Shown in pieces: positions 41,920 to 51,492 of a stretch of 64,000 nt of DNA. Position 1 is the stretch's first letter. Every line of letters starts with the position of its first letter. The position numbers and the translations under genes are program-made. Below the pieces are notes generated by a model that saw only the letters and a program-made list of their open reading frames with translations, was not told where the DNA came from and did no database searches. The stretch comes from Bacillus sp. ISL-37 (GTDB lineage Bacteria; Bacillota; Bacilli; Bacillales; Cytobacillaceae), in the NCBI RefSeq assembly GCF_018613315.1, contig NZ_JAGGQL010000003.1, positions 186,001 through 250,000 on the forward strand, given 5' to 3'.

Positions 41920-42579
41920 ATGATAGAAAATAAAAGAAACTTTGTCATTGCTATTATTCTGTTTCTTTTTTCGATGGCATTGAATTTTCCTTTTCCTCAT
42001 GAATATCCAATTGGTCAGGATGTTTTCTCAGCGTTAAATATACCTCTAAAGTCAATCAACGGGCTACATTATGTTGGGATTACTTCATTCACTCTTCTAA
42101 TTATTAGCCTTTATTTCCTGGGGCGCTCCCTCAAAATGTATCATAATAGAATGGTCTTAATTGCCATTTTGCTTGCGTTCTTCCTACCAATGGAACTTGT
42201 CGCCGCTTACCAAAAAACATTGGCCTCAGGTATTCATGCTGTTCACTATGACCGGGACAACAGCCACTGCCGCTTCGAAATGAAAAATGATACCACATTG
42301 TCCGCTTCATGCGATTTGCCATTTGAAAATTACAATAATGAAGCCGTCCAATTTAACATTGAATTCTATGAAAAATACCTATTCGAAGATGAAACACCAC
42401 TGCTTTCCCTGATGAATGAAGGAGGTCCATATAAAGTAATCCTAAATGGGAAAGAGAGAGAAATCGTAACCATTGAAACCGAGATCGATCTTTCTAAATT
42501 AGAAGTAGGGTCAATGAGTGGGGAGGCTTGGGCGGTTAATGTCATGATAAAAGATAAGGATAAAGTTAGGAAGTTGTGA
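41920..42579 (+). CDS. membrane protein with C-terminal extracytoplasmic domain, unknown
   Basis: 219 residues. Three hydrophobic helices occupy about residues 8-24, 47-65 and 78-95, followed by a soluble beta-rich domain (HYDRDNSHCRFEMKNDTTLSASCDLPFENYNNEAVQFNIEFYEKY...) containing two Cys that could form a disulfide outside the cell. No family recognised. GGTGG lies before ATG 41920. The 214 bases between this gene and the DUF4181 gene contain nothing I recognise. Terminator follows. Confidence 0.75.
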   Translation: MIENKRNFVIAIILFLFSMALNFPFPHEYPIGQDVFSALNIPLKSINGLHYVGITSFTLLIISLYFLGRSLKMYHNRMVLIAILLAFFLPMELVAAYQKTLASGIHAVHYDRDNSHCRFEMKNDTTLSASCDLPFENYNNEAVQFNIEFYEKYLFEDETPLLSLMNEGGPYKVILNGKEREIVTIETEIDLSKLEVGSMSGEAWAVNVMIKDKDKVRKL

Positions 42580-42594
42580 GGATCAATAAAACTT

Positions 42595-42629
42595 AGCACA
42601 CATTCAGTTGAAGAATGTGTGCTTTTATT
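42595..42629 (+). terminator. intrinsic terminator
   Basis: AGCACACATTC/GAATGTGTGCT perfect 11-bp stem, 7-base loop, T-rich tail. Confidence 0.92.
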
Positions 42630-42792
42630 ATGCAAAGAAAGGTGGAAATTGTCGTTTGCTGGGGCAACTTTAAAGAAATCAAATGGTGTGCGCGAGCACG
42701 GAGCTACAATGGTTCAACTTCCATTTACCTATTTAGATAGAAAGCTATTAAAAAAAGTTCCATAAATTTTATTTTCCTAATAGTTCCCGATT

Positions 42793-42814
42793 TTGTATAC
42801 ATACATTTGTATAA
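42793..42814. promoter_or_regulatory. GntR/FadR-type operator-like repeats
   Basis: TTGTATACAT at 42793-42802 and TTGTATAA at 42807-42814. The first is one base from the TTGTATACAA palindrome often bound by FadR-subfamily GntR regulators, and such a regulator is encoded at 44900. The remainder of the gap 42630-43033 is AT-rich with only the promoter below recognised. Confidence 0.4.
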
Positions 42815-42967
42815 AAATAATAATTTAACTCTTAAATTACTGATTTTATCGGACTAAAGTAGTAACAAAAGTATTTCAGGATAATTAGAAGTTTATCCAT
42901 GTCTATCAATAATTTTATTCGAAGATAGTTTTATAATTTAAATATTATAAATATTCTTAAAATAATC

Positions 42968-42996
42968 TTTACAAACTTTTTAGCCTGTTATATAGT
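42968..42996 (+). promoter_or_regulatory. putative sigma-A promoter of the peptide/amide locus
   Basis: TTTACA at 42968-42973, 17 bases, TATAGT at 42991-42996; about 38 bases before the first gene of the locus. Confidence 0.6.
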
Positions 42997-43033
42997 GTTA
43001 CCAATATCCAGGACCAAGCGAAGGGGTGGTATT

Positions 43034-43852
43034 TTGATTCAAAGTGTTAACAGTTTACAATCGACATTTTTTACAGAAAAAGTTGTTCTGGTTACTGGTG
43101 CAGCGCATGGAATTGGCAAAGGAATTTGCGAAGCATTCCTCAGGCACGGAGCAACAGTAATTGGAACAGACATATTGGATCACGAACTTGCGAAAGTGAA
43201 AACGGAACTTAATGAGTGGCTTGATATGAATGAAGAATCTAACCGTTTTGATACATATACTTGCGACATCACAGAAGTGGAAAGTGTGAAACAGTTAGTG
43301 GATTACACAATCCAAAAATTTAACAAGATCGATATATTGGTTAACAATGCTGGAGGTGTATGTGGACAAATTCATCAACCAGTAGAAGAAGTAACCCCTG
43401 ATCAATGGAGAAAGATATTTGCTGTTAATCTTGATGCCGCTTTTTATACGACAAAAGAAGTTGCTCCTTACATGAAAAAGCAGAATTATGGACGGATCAT
43501 TAATATCTCAAGTGGAGCAGGGCGCAGCACAAGTCTGACTGGAATCCAGGCATATGCCAGTGCTAAGGCTGGACAGATTGGTTTCACAAGGCAAATGGCT
43601 CAAGAACTTGGTCCCTATGGAATAACGGTCAATAACGTAGCGCCTGGATTTGTGATATCGAATCCTTCAACAAAGAAGCAATGGGAAAGAATGACGATGG
43701 AGGAGCAAGCAAATCTGGTCAAATCGATCTCGGTTAAGCGACTCGGAGAACCTGAAGATATTGCTCATCCGGTCCTGTTTTTTGCCTCAGACTTTGCAAG
43801 CTATGTGAGCGGCCAAACCATTTCAGCGGATGGCGGACAACAACTTTTTTAG
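43034..43852 (+). CDS. SDR family oxidoreductase
   Basis: 272 residues from TTG 43034, 7 bases after AAGGGG; the ATG-led frame to 42995 would overlap the -10 hexamer. Classical SDR motifs: GAAHGIG near residue 22, NNAGG, INISSGAGR with the active Ser and YASAK. Asp after the second strand (GTDILD) points to NAD. C-terminal VSGQTISADGGQQLF is also classic. First gene of a long locus with a peptide/amide transporter; it may oxidise a hydroxy intermediate of the imported compound. Confidence 0.92.
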   Translation: MIQSVNSLQSTFFTEKVVLVTGAAHGIGKGICEAFLRHGATVIGTDILDHELAKVKTELNEWLDMNEESNRFDTYTCDITEVESVKQLVDYTIQKFNKIDILVNNAGGVCGQIHQPVEEVTPDQWRKIFAVNLDAAFYTTKEVAPYMKKQNYGRIINISSGAGRSTSLTGIQAYASAKAGQIGFTRQMAQELGPYGITVNNVAPGFVISNPSTKKQWERMTMEEQANLVKSISVKRLGEPEDIAHPVLFFASDFASYVSGQTISADGGQQLF

Positions 43853-43862
43853 GAGGAGTCGA

Positions 43863-44909
43863 ATGGAAATCACAGTGATTGGTGCAGGCGCGATTGGCGG
43901 TGTGCTAGGAGCTCATCTTGTGAGAGCGGGCAACAAAGTAACTTTTTGCGATAAAGATTTGGAACATGTTCATGTCATGAATAGCAGAGGTCTTAGAATC
44001 GAGGGGCCTGATGAAACCTTTACCGTTGAATGCGATGCCTATACACCCGAACAACTAGTTAAGAAAAAGCCAGTTCTGGATACGGTGTTCCTCTGTGTTA
44101 AGGCACAGCATACAAAAGAAGCACTGAAACCATTTATACATCTTGTTGGAGATGAAACCAAAGTTGTTTCTTTCCAAAATGGGTTATGCGAAAACGAGAT
44201 TGCCAGCTTGGTAGGAAGAGATAAAACGATTGGATGCTTTGTAAATTTTTCAGCGGATTACTTGGAGCCGGGCAGGATCCTTTATGGCGGAGTCGCAGCG
44301 CTCTATCTTGGGGAATTGGACGGGAAAATCAGCCAGCGAGTCACTGATTTGCAAAAGGTTCTCGAATGCTGGGGCCCAGCCCAGGTTACGGATAACATTT
44401 GGGGCTATCTCTGGGGGAAGATGTCTTACGCGGGGCTTTTATACGCGACGGCTTTAGTTGATGAAACAATGGCGGCTGTTGTAAGAAAAATGGATCTTAG
44501 GGAAACATTGATGGAACTTTGCTCTGAAATACTGGAGGTTGCAGATAAGGAAGGAGTCAAGCCAATCGGTTTTGATGATTGGGTCCCAGGGCTTGTATAC
44601 CCTAGAGAGACTCGGGATCAGCAACTGCTCGATAATCAGCTGGAAAAACTCGCGGAAAGAATGGCGGCAAACAAGAAAACAAAAAGCGGCATTTGGAGAG
44701 ACTTGGCTGTCAGAAAAAGAAAAACAGAAATTGATTCACAGTTAGTTCCTATTTTAGAAATGGGAGCAAACCATCAAGTACCAATGCCGTTGACGGAATT
44801 GCTCGTGAGTCTTATCAAAGAGATAGAAACCGGTTCAACTCAAATGGATTGGGATCACTTATATAAATTAAAAGGACTATACGAAAGCGGAGAAAAAATA
44901 TGCAGTTAA
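43863..44909 (+). CDS. ketopantoate reductase-fold dehydrogenase (ApbA/PanE-like), altered active site
   Basis: 348 residues from ATG 43863 behind AGGAGG; the frame extension to 43830 overlaps the SDR gene. N-terminal Rossmann motif GAGAIGG and a C-terminal helical ApbA_C domain with RKRKTEID are present. The catalytic Lys is kept (WGKMSY), but the two Asn that follow it in PanE (N180, N184 in E. coli) are replaced by Ala and Tyr. Its paralogue at 56020 shares these changes. So it is likely a 2-oxo or 3-hydroxy acid dehydrogenase acting on the locus substrate rather than a pantothenate enzyme. It overlaps the GntR gene by 10 bases. Confidence 0.85.
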   Translation: MEITVIGAGAIGGVLGAHLVRAGNKVTFCDKDLEHVHVMNSRGLRIEGPDETFTVECDAYTPEQLVKKKPVLDTVFLCVKAQHTKEALKPFIHLVGDETKVVSFQNGLCENEIASLVGRDKTIGCFVNFSADYLEPGRILYGGVAALYLGELDGKISQRVTDLQKVLECWGPAQVTDNIWGYLWGKMSYAGLLYATALVDETMAAVVRKMDLRETLMELCSEILEVADKEGVKPIGFDDWVPGLVYPRETRDQQLLDNQLEKLAERMAANKKTKSGIWRDLAVRKRKTEIDSQLVPILEMGANHQVPMPLTELLVSLIKEIETGSTQMDWDHLYKLKGLYESGEKICS

Positions 44910-45559
44910 ACCATGAAAATCTATCTGATCATGTAGCGAAAATCATTAGGAAAATGATTCTGAATGGATCATTGAAGCCTGGCGAAAAAGTGAACCAAGC
45001 TCAGCTTGCTGAAAGTCTTAATATATCACGTGGCCCGATAAGAGAGGCTCTGAGATTACTTCAAAATGAAGGGTTAATCAAACATGAAACGAATAAGGGA
45101 ACTCATGTTTCGACGCTTTCTTCTCAGGATGCATATGAAATATATACACTTAGGGCTTTGCTGGAAGCAAAAGCTGCAAGCCTCGCAATCCCAAATTTAA
45201 TAGATAAGGATTTTGGCAAACTTGAACTGCTCCTGGAAGAATTCCAGAATGCCATGAATGAGAGGGACTTAGAAACGGAGGCAAGATGTGATATAGACTT
45301 TCATAGCTTGATCGTCAGTGCTTCCCGGCATAAAAGATTGATCCACATGCATCAGCAATTGGACACACAAGTTGGAGCGATGTTTTTGACTGTAGCCAAC
45401 AAGCTTCCTGCTAGAGCGGCGCTTGTTGTAGAAAACCACAGAAAATTGCTTGATGCTTTGAAGTCAAAGGATACAGTTAGAGTCAGCAGGGAGTTTTCCG
45501 ATCATTATGTTCACGCATTGAACGAACTAAAAGAGGTAAAAGGCCTTCTGACAATATAA
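44900..45559 (+). CDS. GntR family regulator, FadR (FCD) subfamily
   Basis: 219 residues. The N-terminal winged HTH (about 8-70) has LKPGEKVNQAQLAESLNISRGPIREALRLLQNEGLI, and the C-terminal FCD effector domain (about 80-210) has metal ligands in CDIDFHSLIV, ENHRKLLDAL and FSDHYVHAL. FCD regulators bind small organic acids and repress their catabolic operon. Embedded in the locus and overlapping the upstream gene, it is the likely local regulator; candidate operators lie at 42793. Confidence 0.93.
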   Translation: MQLNHENLSDHVAKIIRKMILNGSLKPGEKVNQAQLAESLNISRGPIREALRLLQNEGLIKHETNKGTHVSTLSSQDAYEIYTLRALLEAKAASLAIPNLIDKDFGKLELLLEEFQNAMNERDLETEARCDIDFHSLIVSASRHKRLIHMHQQLDTQVGAMFLTVANKLPARAALVVENHRKLLDALKSKDTVRVSREFSDHYVHALNELKEVKGLLTI

Positions 45560-45572
45560 AGGTGGTGTTTTT

Positions 45573-46589
45573 ATGTTACTAGAACTGAATGACGTGTCAC
45601 TATCTCTTAAGAGAGATGGAAAATACGTGAAAATCTTAGACGGGATTTCTCTTCAGGTTAATAAAGGTGAAACAGTAGGGATTGTAGGTGAGTCAGGCTG
45701 CGGGAAAAGCATGACAGCATTATCGGTTATGCGACTATTACCTGAAAAAGCAAAGCTTGAAGGTGTTGTTCAACTAGATCATGAAGATATAACATCCTAT
45801 TCAAAGAGGAAAATGGAGAAAATTAGAGGCAATAAAATGGCGATGATTTTCCAGGATCCGCTGACGTCATTGAACCCTCTTCATACTGTAGGCAGACAGA
45901 TTGAAGAGACACTTATTCTTCATACAGATTTAAATAAGGAGCAGCGGAAACGTAGAGTGATTGAGCTTTTGAATGAAGTAGGATTGCCGAGAGCAGATGA
46001 AATTGCTTCCGAATATCCTCATCAATTATCTGGCGGGATGAGACAGAGAATCATGATAGCAGTTGCCATGGCATGCAACCCAAGTCTATTGATTTGTGAT
46101 GAACCAACAACTGCTCTGGATGTAACCGTTCAAGCACAAATCCTCGATTTAATGAACCATCTTAAAGATGTTAACGAGATGGGAATTATTATGATCACCC
46201 ATGACCTCGGTGTAGTTGCTGAGGTATGTGACCGCGTTATTGTTATGTATGCCGGCAAAATTGTCGAGCAGGCCAATGTCAAGGAACTATTCATCAATCC
46301 TAAACACCCTTATACAAAAGGTCTTCTAGAATCAATACCGAAATTAGGAGTTAAAAAGGCAAAGCTTGGATCCATTCCTGGGATGGTTCCATCACCGGAT
46401 AAAATGCCGAATGGCTGTCGTTTCTATGAACGCTGCAGTTCAGCAATGGAAGTATGCAAAGGAACGACACCTCCAATGAGCAGTGTAGGAGAGGACCATA
46501 CTACAGCTTGCTGGCTATACGAAGAAAAGGGGGGAGAAATGAATGGCTCTTCTGGAAGTGAAGGACTTGAAGCAACACTTCACAATTAA
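45573..46589 (+). CDS. oligopeptide/dipeptide ABC transporter ATP-binding protein, OppD/DppD-like
   Basis: 338 residues. Walker [10 protein letters not shown]-loop [15 protein letters not shown], signature LSGGMRQR, Walker [13 protein letters not shown], and the OppD/F C-terminal region with [14 protein letters not shown], whose cysteines form the iron-sulfur site reported in DppD-type proteins. It drives import together with the F subunit encoded immediately downstream, with which it shares a 47-base overlap. AAAGGTGG precedes the ATG. Confidence 0.94.
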   Translation: MLLELNDVSLSLKRDGKYVKILDGISLQVNKGETVGIVGESGCGKSMTALSVMRLLPEKAKLEGVVQLDHEDITSYSKRKMEKIRGNKMAMIFQDPLTSLNPLHTVGRQIEETLILHTDLNKEQRKRRVIELLNEVGLPRADEIASEYPHQLSGGMRQRIMIAVAMACNPSLLICDEPTTALDVTVQAQILDLMNHLKDVNEMGIIMITHDLGVVAEVCDRVIVMYAGKIVEQANVKELFINPKHPYTKGLLESIPKLGVKKAKLGSIPGMVPSPDKMPNGCRFYERCSSAMEVCKGTTPPMSSVGEDHTTACWLYEEKGGEMNGSSGSEGLEATLHN

Positions 46590-47538
46590 AAAGGGATTCC
46601 TGGGTGAAAAGAAAAAAGTGAAAGCAGTGGATGGAGTAAGCTTTCACATTGAGCAGGGGGAAACGTTAGGGATTGTTGGCGAATCTGGCTGTGGAAAATC
46701 AAGCCTGGGCCGTACAATCCTTCAGTTAATAAAGCCAACTTCCGGAGATATCTTTTTCGGTGGAAAAAATATTACCCATCTTCCGAGGAAGGAAATGAAG
46801 GAATTGCGGAAGGATATGCAAATTGTCTTCCAGGATCCCTATGCGTCATTAAATCCTAGAAGTACTGTCCGTACAATCCTTGAAACTCCGCTTATCGTTC
46901 ATGGAGTAGGAAATCGGCAGGAAAGAAGGAAAGTAGTCGAAGGCCTGATCGATAAAATCGGCATTCGCAAAGACCAGCTTGACCGATTTCCGCACGAATT
47001 TTCAGGGGGACAGAGGCAAAGGATCGGCATAGCACGTGCACTCACATTGAACCCGAAATTGATTATAGCAGATGAACCTGTATCAGCTCTTGATGTTTCA
47101 GTTCAGTCCCAGGTTCTGAATCTTATGGTGGATTTGCAAAAGGACCTTAACTTAAGCTATATGTTCATTTCTCATGATCTTTCTGTTGTACAGCATATTT
47201 CCGACAGAGTAGCTGTTATGTATTTAGGAAAAATAGTTGAAATCGCTGATGTCGAAGAATTGTACAGGAATCCGCTGCACCCTTATACAAAGGCACTGCT
47301 GACAGCTGTACCGATTCCGGATCCGACAAAAAAGCGAGACAGAATCATTTTGCAGGGAGACCTGCCAAGCCCTATTAATCCTCCGACAGGCTGTGCGTTT
47401 CATACACGTTGTCCGGTAGCAACTCCTGAATGTAAAGAGGAATCTCCTGAACTCAGGGAAAAAGCAATGGGTCACTGGGCTTCATGTATTCATGTACATC
47501 CTGAGCAGAGTGAGAAGACAAAAATTAATATTTCTTAA
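46543..47538 (+). CDS. oligopeptide/dipeptide ABC transporter ATP-binding protein, OppF/DppF-like
   Basis: 331 residues. Walker [25 protein letters not shown], signature FSGGQRQR, Walker [13 protein letters not shown], and the C-terminal [15 protein letters not shown] cluster. GGGGGGAG is 6 bases before ATG 46543, inside the upstream gene, so the pair is tightly coupled. Forms the heterodimeric motor with the D subunit. Confidence 0.94.
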   Translation: MALLEVKDLKQHFTIKKGFLGEKKKVKAVDGVSFHIEQGETLGIVGESGCGKSSLGRTILQLIKPTSGDIFFGGKNITHLPRKEMKELRKDMQIVFQDPYASLNPRSTVRTILETPLIVHGVGNRQERRKVVEGLIDKIGIRKDQLDRFPHEFSGGQRQRIGIARALTLNPKLIIADEPVSALDVSVQSQVLNLMVDLQKDLNLSYMFISHDLSVVQHISDRVAVMYLGKIVEIADVEELYRNPLHPYTKALLTAVPIPDPTKKRDRIILQGDLPSPINPPTGCAFHTRCPVATPECKEESPELREKAMGHWASCIHVHPEQSEKTKINIS

Positions 47539-47557
47539 CTTAAAGGAGGCGGGGTAG

Positions 47558-48571
47558 GTGGACGCACTTCGTTACACGGTAAAAAGGATTCTGCTCATGA
47601 TTCCGATTTTAATTGGTATTAGTATTTTGACTTTCTTCATCTCGAATACGATTCCAGGTGATCCAGCTCGTTTGGCGGCGGGTCCATATGCAGATGCGAA
47701 GGTAATCGAGGAATTGCAGGAAAAAATGGGCCTTAATGATCCTGTGTATGTACAGTATTTCAATTACATGAAAAATTTGCTTCAAGGGGATCTTGGGAAC
47801 AGTAACTACTCCCATCAGCCAGTCATGGAAGATATCAAACAATATTTTCCGGCAACTCTTGAATTAACATTCTTCTCGATGTTTATCACGATATTAATCG
47901 GAATACCTTTGGGTGTCATAAGTGCGAGCAAGAAGGATAAAGTAGCTGACCAATTTGCAAGGGTCATGGCCCTCATAGGGGTGGCGATGCCAGCATTCTG
48001 GCTAGGAATCATCTTTCTATTATTCTTCTATCTGAAGCTCGGGGTTCTACCCGGTTCAGGACGGTTAGATTCTGGCCTGGCTCCACCAGAGACAATTACC
48101 GGAATGTATACGATTGACGCATTGCTTACAGGAAATTGGACAGTGTTCAAATCAGCAGTGATCCATTTAATACTCCCAGGCATAACCCAGGCGGCCGTAA
48201 CCATCGGGATGATTACAAGAATGACAAGATCATCCATGCTCGAAGTTTTAAGAAGCGATTATATCAGAACGGCCTTTGCAAAAGGTGGATCAGAGAAGCG
48301 AGTACTTTACGGCCATGCATTGAGAAATGGAATGATGCCGATCATGACACTTCTTGGGATGACCTTTGGCCATTCGCTGGGCGGAAGTGTCCTCGTTGAG
48401 TCGGTGTTCTCGTGGCCAGGACTCGGAAAGTATGCGGTCAATGCCATTACATATCTGGATTTTCCAGCTGTTATGGCCGTCACGATCTTAATCGCCGTAC
48501 TCTTCATTCTCGTTAATCTTATCATCGATATACTCTATCAGGTTGTCGATCCTCGACTTAACTATGATTAA
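47558..48571 (+). CDS. peptide ABC transporter permease, OppB/DppB-like
   Basis: 337 residues, six membrane helices. MDALRYTVKRILLMIPILIGISILTFFI is the standard DppB N-terminus, and the EAA loop lies in DYIRTAFAKGGSEKRVLYGHALRNGMMP. GTG 47558 follows AAAGGAGG. One of two permease subunits for the solute pathway; the partner follows after a 207-base intergenic repeat element. Confidence 0.95.
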   Translation: MDALRYTVKRILLMIPILIGISILTFFISNTIPGDPARLAAGPYADAKVIEELQEKMGLNDPVYVQYFNYMKNLLQGDLGNSNYSHQPVMEDIKQYFPATLELTFFSMFITILIGIPLGVISASKKDKVADQFARVMALIGVAMPAFWLGIIFLLFFYLKLGVLPGSGRLDSGLAPPETITGMYTIDALLTGNWTVFKSAVIHLILPGITQAAVTIGMITRMTRSSMLEVLRSDYIRTAFAKGGSEKRVLYGHALRNGMMPIMTLLGMTFGHSLGGSVLVESVFSWPGLGKYAVNAITYLDFPAVMAVTILIAVLFILVNLIIDILYQVVDPRLNYD

Positions 48572-48593
48572 AGCTGTTTACGTAAAAATTATT

Positions 48594-48756
48594 GTTAAAA
48601 TCCTAAAGCCGATTTTAACGTGATAAGAAGCCGTTTTGTAGTTCGGAATTAAGTGTGCAGGCTCTTTTCTCATAATTGGCTTTAATTTTGTAAAGAAACA
48701 TAGGTCATTCAATCCAATGTTGTAGCCAAAAGCAACAAAGTTAGAGAAAAGAGCCT
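48594..48756. repeat. intergenic structured element, copy A
   Basis: A ~163-base element between the two permease genes. Left end GTTAAAATC/GATTTTAAC is a 9-bp stem; AGGCTCTTTTCTC at 48659-48671 pairs with GAGAAAAGAGCCT at 48744-48756 (13 bp perfect). A second copy with roughly four-fifths identity lies at 58731-58891. It ends 8 bases before the AGGAGG of the next gene, so its folding could affect translation of the permease. Confidence 0.9.
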
Positions 48757-48778
48757 TGATTAAAAGGAGGCAGTAAAA

Positions 48779-49597
48779 GTGGGTAGACGGATTTTGCAAA
48801 GTCCTTTAACAGTGTTAGGGATTTTCCTGGTAGCAATGATCATTATTCTGGCTATATTCGCACCATGGATAGCCCCTAGGGATCCTCTGGAGGTAAACCT
48901 GGGACAAAAATTGCTGCCGCCAAGTTCAGAGCATTGGTTCGGTACGGATGAAGTAGGTAGAGATATATTAAGCCGAATTATCTTCGGAACAAGAATCTCT
49001 TTAAAGATTGGATTAATGGTCGTTTTAATCTCATTTCCAATCGGCACCATCCTGGGAGCCATCGCAGGTTATGTCGGTGGTATGGTGGACCAGGTCATCA
49101 TGAGGCTTACTGATATTTTTCTCAGCTTCCCAGGAATCATCCTATCGATGTCGATTGCTGCTGCTCTTGGACCATCGATTGAAAATGTCCTTCTTGCATT
49201 AGCGATTACCTGGTGGCCTTGGTATACAAGGATTGTACGCTCATCAGTCCTGTCAATTAAGAGCTCTGAATTTATCGAATCAGCTAAGGCGATTGGAGCC
49301 AACCCTTTTAGGATTTTGTTTAAAGAAATCATCCCTAACGCGATTGCTCCTGCAAGTATCCAGGCGAGCCTGGACTTAGGATTCGTTATCCTGGCTGCAG
49401 CCGGACTAAGTTTTATCGGCTTGGGAGCACAGCCTCCATCACCTGAGTGGGGAGCGATGCTATCCTCGAGCAGGGAAATACTGCGGGATGCCTGGTGGGC
49501 AGCCACCTTCCCAGGTTTAGCAATCCTGCTGACTGTCTTAGGTTTTAACTTATTGGGTGATGGCATGAGAGATCTGCTAGATCCTAAAAATAGGTAA
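48779..49597 (+). CDS. peptide ABC transporter permease, OppC/DppC-like
   Basis: 272 residues, six helices, with the DppC-type N-terminus (SPLTVLGIFLVAMIIILAIFAP), the GTDEVGRDILSRIIFGTR motif and the EAA loop FIESAKAIGANPFRILFKEIIPNA. It lacks the longer N-terminal cytoplasmic leader of OppC. GTG start behind AGGAGG. The second permease subunit of the importer. Confidence 0.95.
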   Translation: MGRRILQSPLTVLGIFLVAMIIILAIFAPWIAPRDPLEVNLGQKLLPPSSEHWFGTDEVGRDILSRIIFGTRISLKIGLMVVLISFPIGTILGAIAGYVGGMVDQVIMRLTDIFLSFPGIILSMSIAAALGPSIENVLLALAITWWPWYTRIVRSSVLSIKSSEFIESAKAIGANPFRILFKEIIPNAIAPASIQASLDLGFVILAAAGLSFIGLGAQPPSPEWGAMLSSSREILRDAWWAATFPGLAILLTVLGFNLLGDGMRDLLDPKNR

Positions 49598-49678
49598 TTA
49601 CAATTCTTTGAAAGGGGTGATTCCTGCCTTTTAAAGCTTTGCAAGTAAAAAATCCATTAAAAATCTGGGGGGAAACAA

Positions 49679-51319
49679 ATGAAGAGGAAGAGTATCTTAT
49701 TTAAAGTAATGACCATGGCCCTGATTCTGTTACTTGCTTTGACTGGATGTAATAAGTACAACCAAGAGACAACTAATACACCGGCAGAAGGAAAGAATGA
49801 AGAAAAGAACGAGTCGCCAGCTGAACCACAGGGTTCTGGAAATCCAGAAGTCTTCAATTTCGCCACCAACCAGGATATACCTCACCTTGACCCACATGGC
49901 ACTGCTGCTAATACTTCGTTCCGCGTAACTTATATGCTATATGATCGCCTTGTTACTTATGATGGAACAGATACTGAAGTCAAACCTCAACTGGCTGAAA
50001 AATGGGATGTTTCCGATGATGGTTTGACTTATACATTCTACTTGAACAAGGAAGCGAAATTCCATGATGGTACTCCTGTAACGGCTGAAGCTGTTCAGTA
50101 TTCATTCACTCGTGCAATTGATATTGGAAAGTCGGCTGCTGGTCAATTTAAAAAGGTAATCTCAAAGGATAGCTTCGAGATTGTTGATGACCATACAATC
50201 AAGATTACTCTTGAAAAGCCATTTGCACCGTTCATTAAAACTCTTGGCACTGTGTTCGCCAATATCGTAAACCCAAAGCTTGCTGAAAATCATGGCGATG
50301 ATCTAGGTGAAAGTTATCTTGCAGATAAGGGCTACGGTTCTGGTCCATACATTCTTGAAAGCTGGGATCGCGGCCAGAAAATAGTTTTAAAAGCAAATGA
50401 GAATTACTGGGGAGAAGTACCTAAATTAAAAACGGTTAACATCATGATTGTCAACGAGCCTTCAACTGCAAGATTAATGCTTGAAAAAGGCGAAGTAGAT
50501 TTGCTCGACTACTCTATGCTATCTCCTGATGTCATGAAACAAATGGAAGGTACAGAGGGAATCGATGTCATCACACAGCCTGGATACCAGATTGACGATA
50601 TCGCAATTAACATGGAGAAGAAACCTCTTGATAATGTGAAGGTGCGCCAGGCTTTGGCACACGCCGTAAACTACGATTCTATTAATAATGATATTCTTCT
50701 TGGAGCTGGTAAGCGTATCGGCGGAATCATCCCTGAAGGAATGTTTGGCTATAACCCTGATGTGAAACAATATGATTTTGACCTTGATAAAGCAAAAGCC
50801 TTACTTGAAGAGGCAGGACTCGGAGACGGTTTTGAGACAGAAATCCTGATTTCCGAGAATAATGAAGTACGTAAGAATATTGCTGTCATGATGCAATCAG
50901 ACTTTAAAAAGATCGGTGTTGACTTGAAAATCAAGACATTGGCATGGCCGACATTCCTTGAAACTGTCACTTCAGGAGGCCATCAGTTAGCCTTGGCAGC
51001 ATGGACACCGGATTATGCTGACCCGGATTACAACCTTTGGTACTTTGCTCATTCTACTAGTAAGGGCCCAGGCTTTAACCTTGCATTCTATGAAAACAGC
51101 AAAGTCGATCAGCTATTGGAAGTAGGCAGAAAGACTGTCGATGAAGGCAGACGTGAGGAAATCTACAAGGAAATCCAGGCAGTCATGAGCGAAGAAGTTC
51201 CATATATCTTCCCTGCACAGCGTCTTGTCCAGGCTACTCAAAGATCCTGGGTAAAAGGGTATGAAATCAACCCAATGAACACATGGTATGTTCCGTTCCA
51301 GAAGATGACGAAAGAATAA
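49679..51319 (+). CDS. ABC transporter substrate-binding lipoprotein, SBP_bac_5 (Opp/Dpp) family
   Basis: 546 residues with a signal peptide and lipobox LALTGC (Cys near 24), a low-complexity Glu/Asn/Pro linker, then the family 5 solute-binding fold: FATNQDIPHLDPHGTAANTSFRVTYMLYDRL, GSGPYILESWDRGQKIVLKANENYWG and AWTPDYADPDYNLWYFAHS. GGGGGG site precedes the ATG. A second SBP at 57080 is a close paralogue, so the transporter may accept two related ligands. A terminator follows. Confidence 0.95.
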   Translation: MKRKSILFKVMTMALILLLALTGCNKYNQETTNTPAEGKNEEKNESPAEPQGSGNPEVFNFATNQDIPHLDPHGTAANTSFRVTYMLYDRLVTYDGTDTEVKPQLAEKWDVSDDGLTYTFYLNKEAKFHDGTPVTAEAVQYSFTRAIDIGKSAAGQFKKVISKDSFEIVDDHTIKITLEKPFAPFIKTLGTVFANIVNPKLAENHGDDLGESYLADKGYGSGPYILESWDRGQKIVLKANENYWGEVPKLKTVNIMIVNEPSTARLMLEKGEVDLLDYSMLSPDVMKQMEGTEGIDVITQPGYQIDDIAINMEKKPLDNVKVRQALAHAVNYDSINNDILLGAGKRIGGIIPEGMFGYNPDVKQYDFDLDKAKALLEEAGLGDGFETEILISENNEVRKNIAVMMQSDFKKIGVDLKIKTLAWPTFLETVTSGGHQLALAAWTPDYADPDYNLWYFAHSTSKGPGFNLAFYENSKVDQLLEVGRKTVDEGRREEIYKEIQAVMSEEVPYIFPAQRLVQATQRSWVKGYEINPMNTWYVPFQKMTKE

Positions 51320-51327
51320 TTCCAGTT

Positions 51328-51366
51328 AAACGACCGCAGGACTTTATTGTATGCGGTCGTTTTATT
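51328..51366 (+). terminator. intrinsic terminator after first SBP gene
   Basis: AAACGACCGC/GCGGTCGTTT perfect 10-bp stem, 15-base loop, T-rich tail. Confidence 0.85.
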
Positions 51367-51390
51367 CAATCAAATTCGGGAGGGAAAGCA

Positions 51391-51492
51391 ATGTGGAAGT
51401 TTTGGAAATTGGGGTGTGGCGCGGTCGATTGCTTCCTGGTAACAGCACCCGTAAATAGGATTGAACCTTTACTGGCAAAAGGTGATGAATGA
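51391..51492 (+). CDS. possible 33-residue leader ORF before amidase
   Basis: ATG 51391 has GGGAGGG 6 bases upstream and encodes 33 residues (MWKFWKLGCGAVDCFLV...) ending in TGA that overlaps the amidase start ATGATGA. The ribosome site is better than that of the amidase itself, so translation of the amidase may be coupled to this ORF. No homology known to me; it could also be chance. Confidence 0.35.
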   Translation: MWKFWKLGCGAVDCFLVTAPVNRIEPLLAKGDE

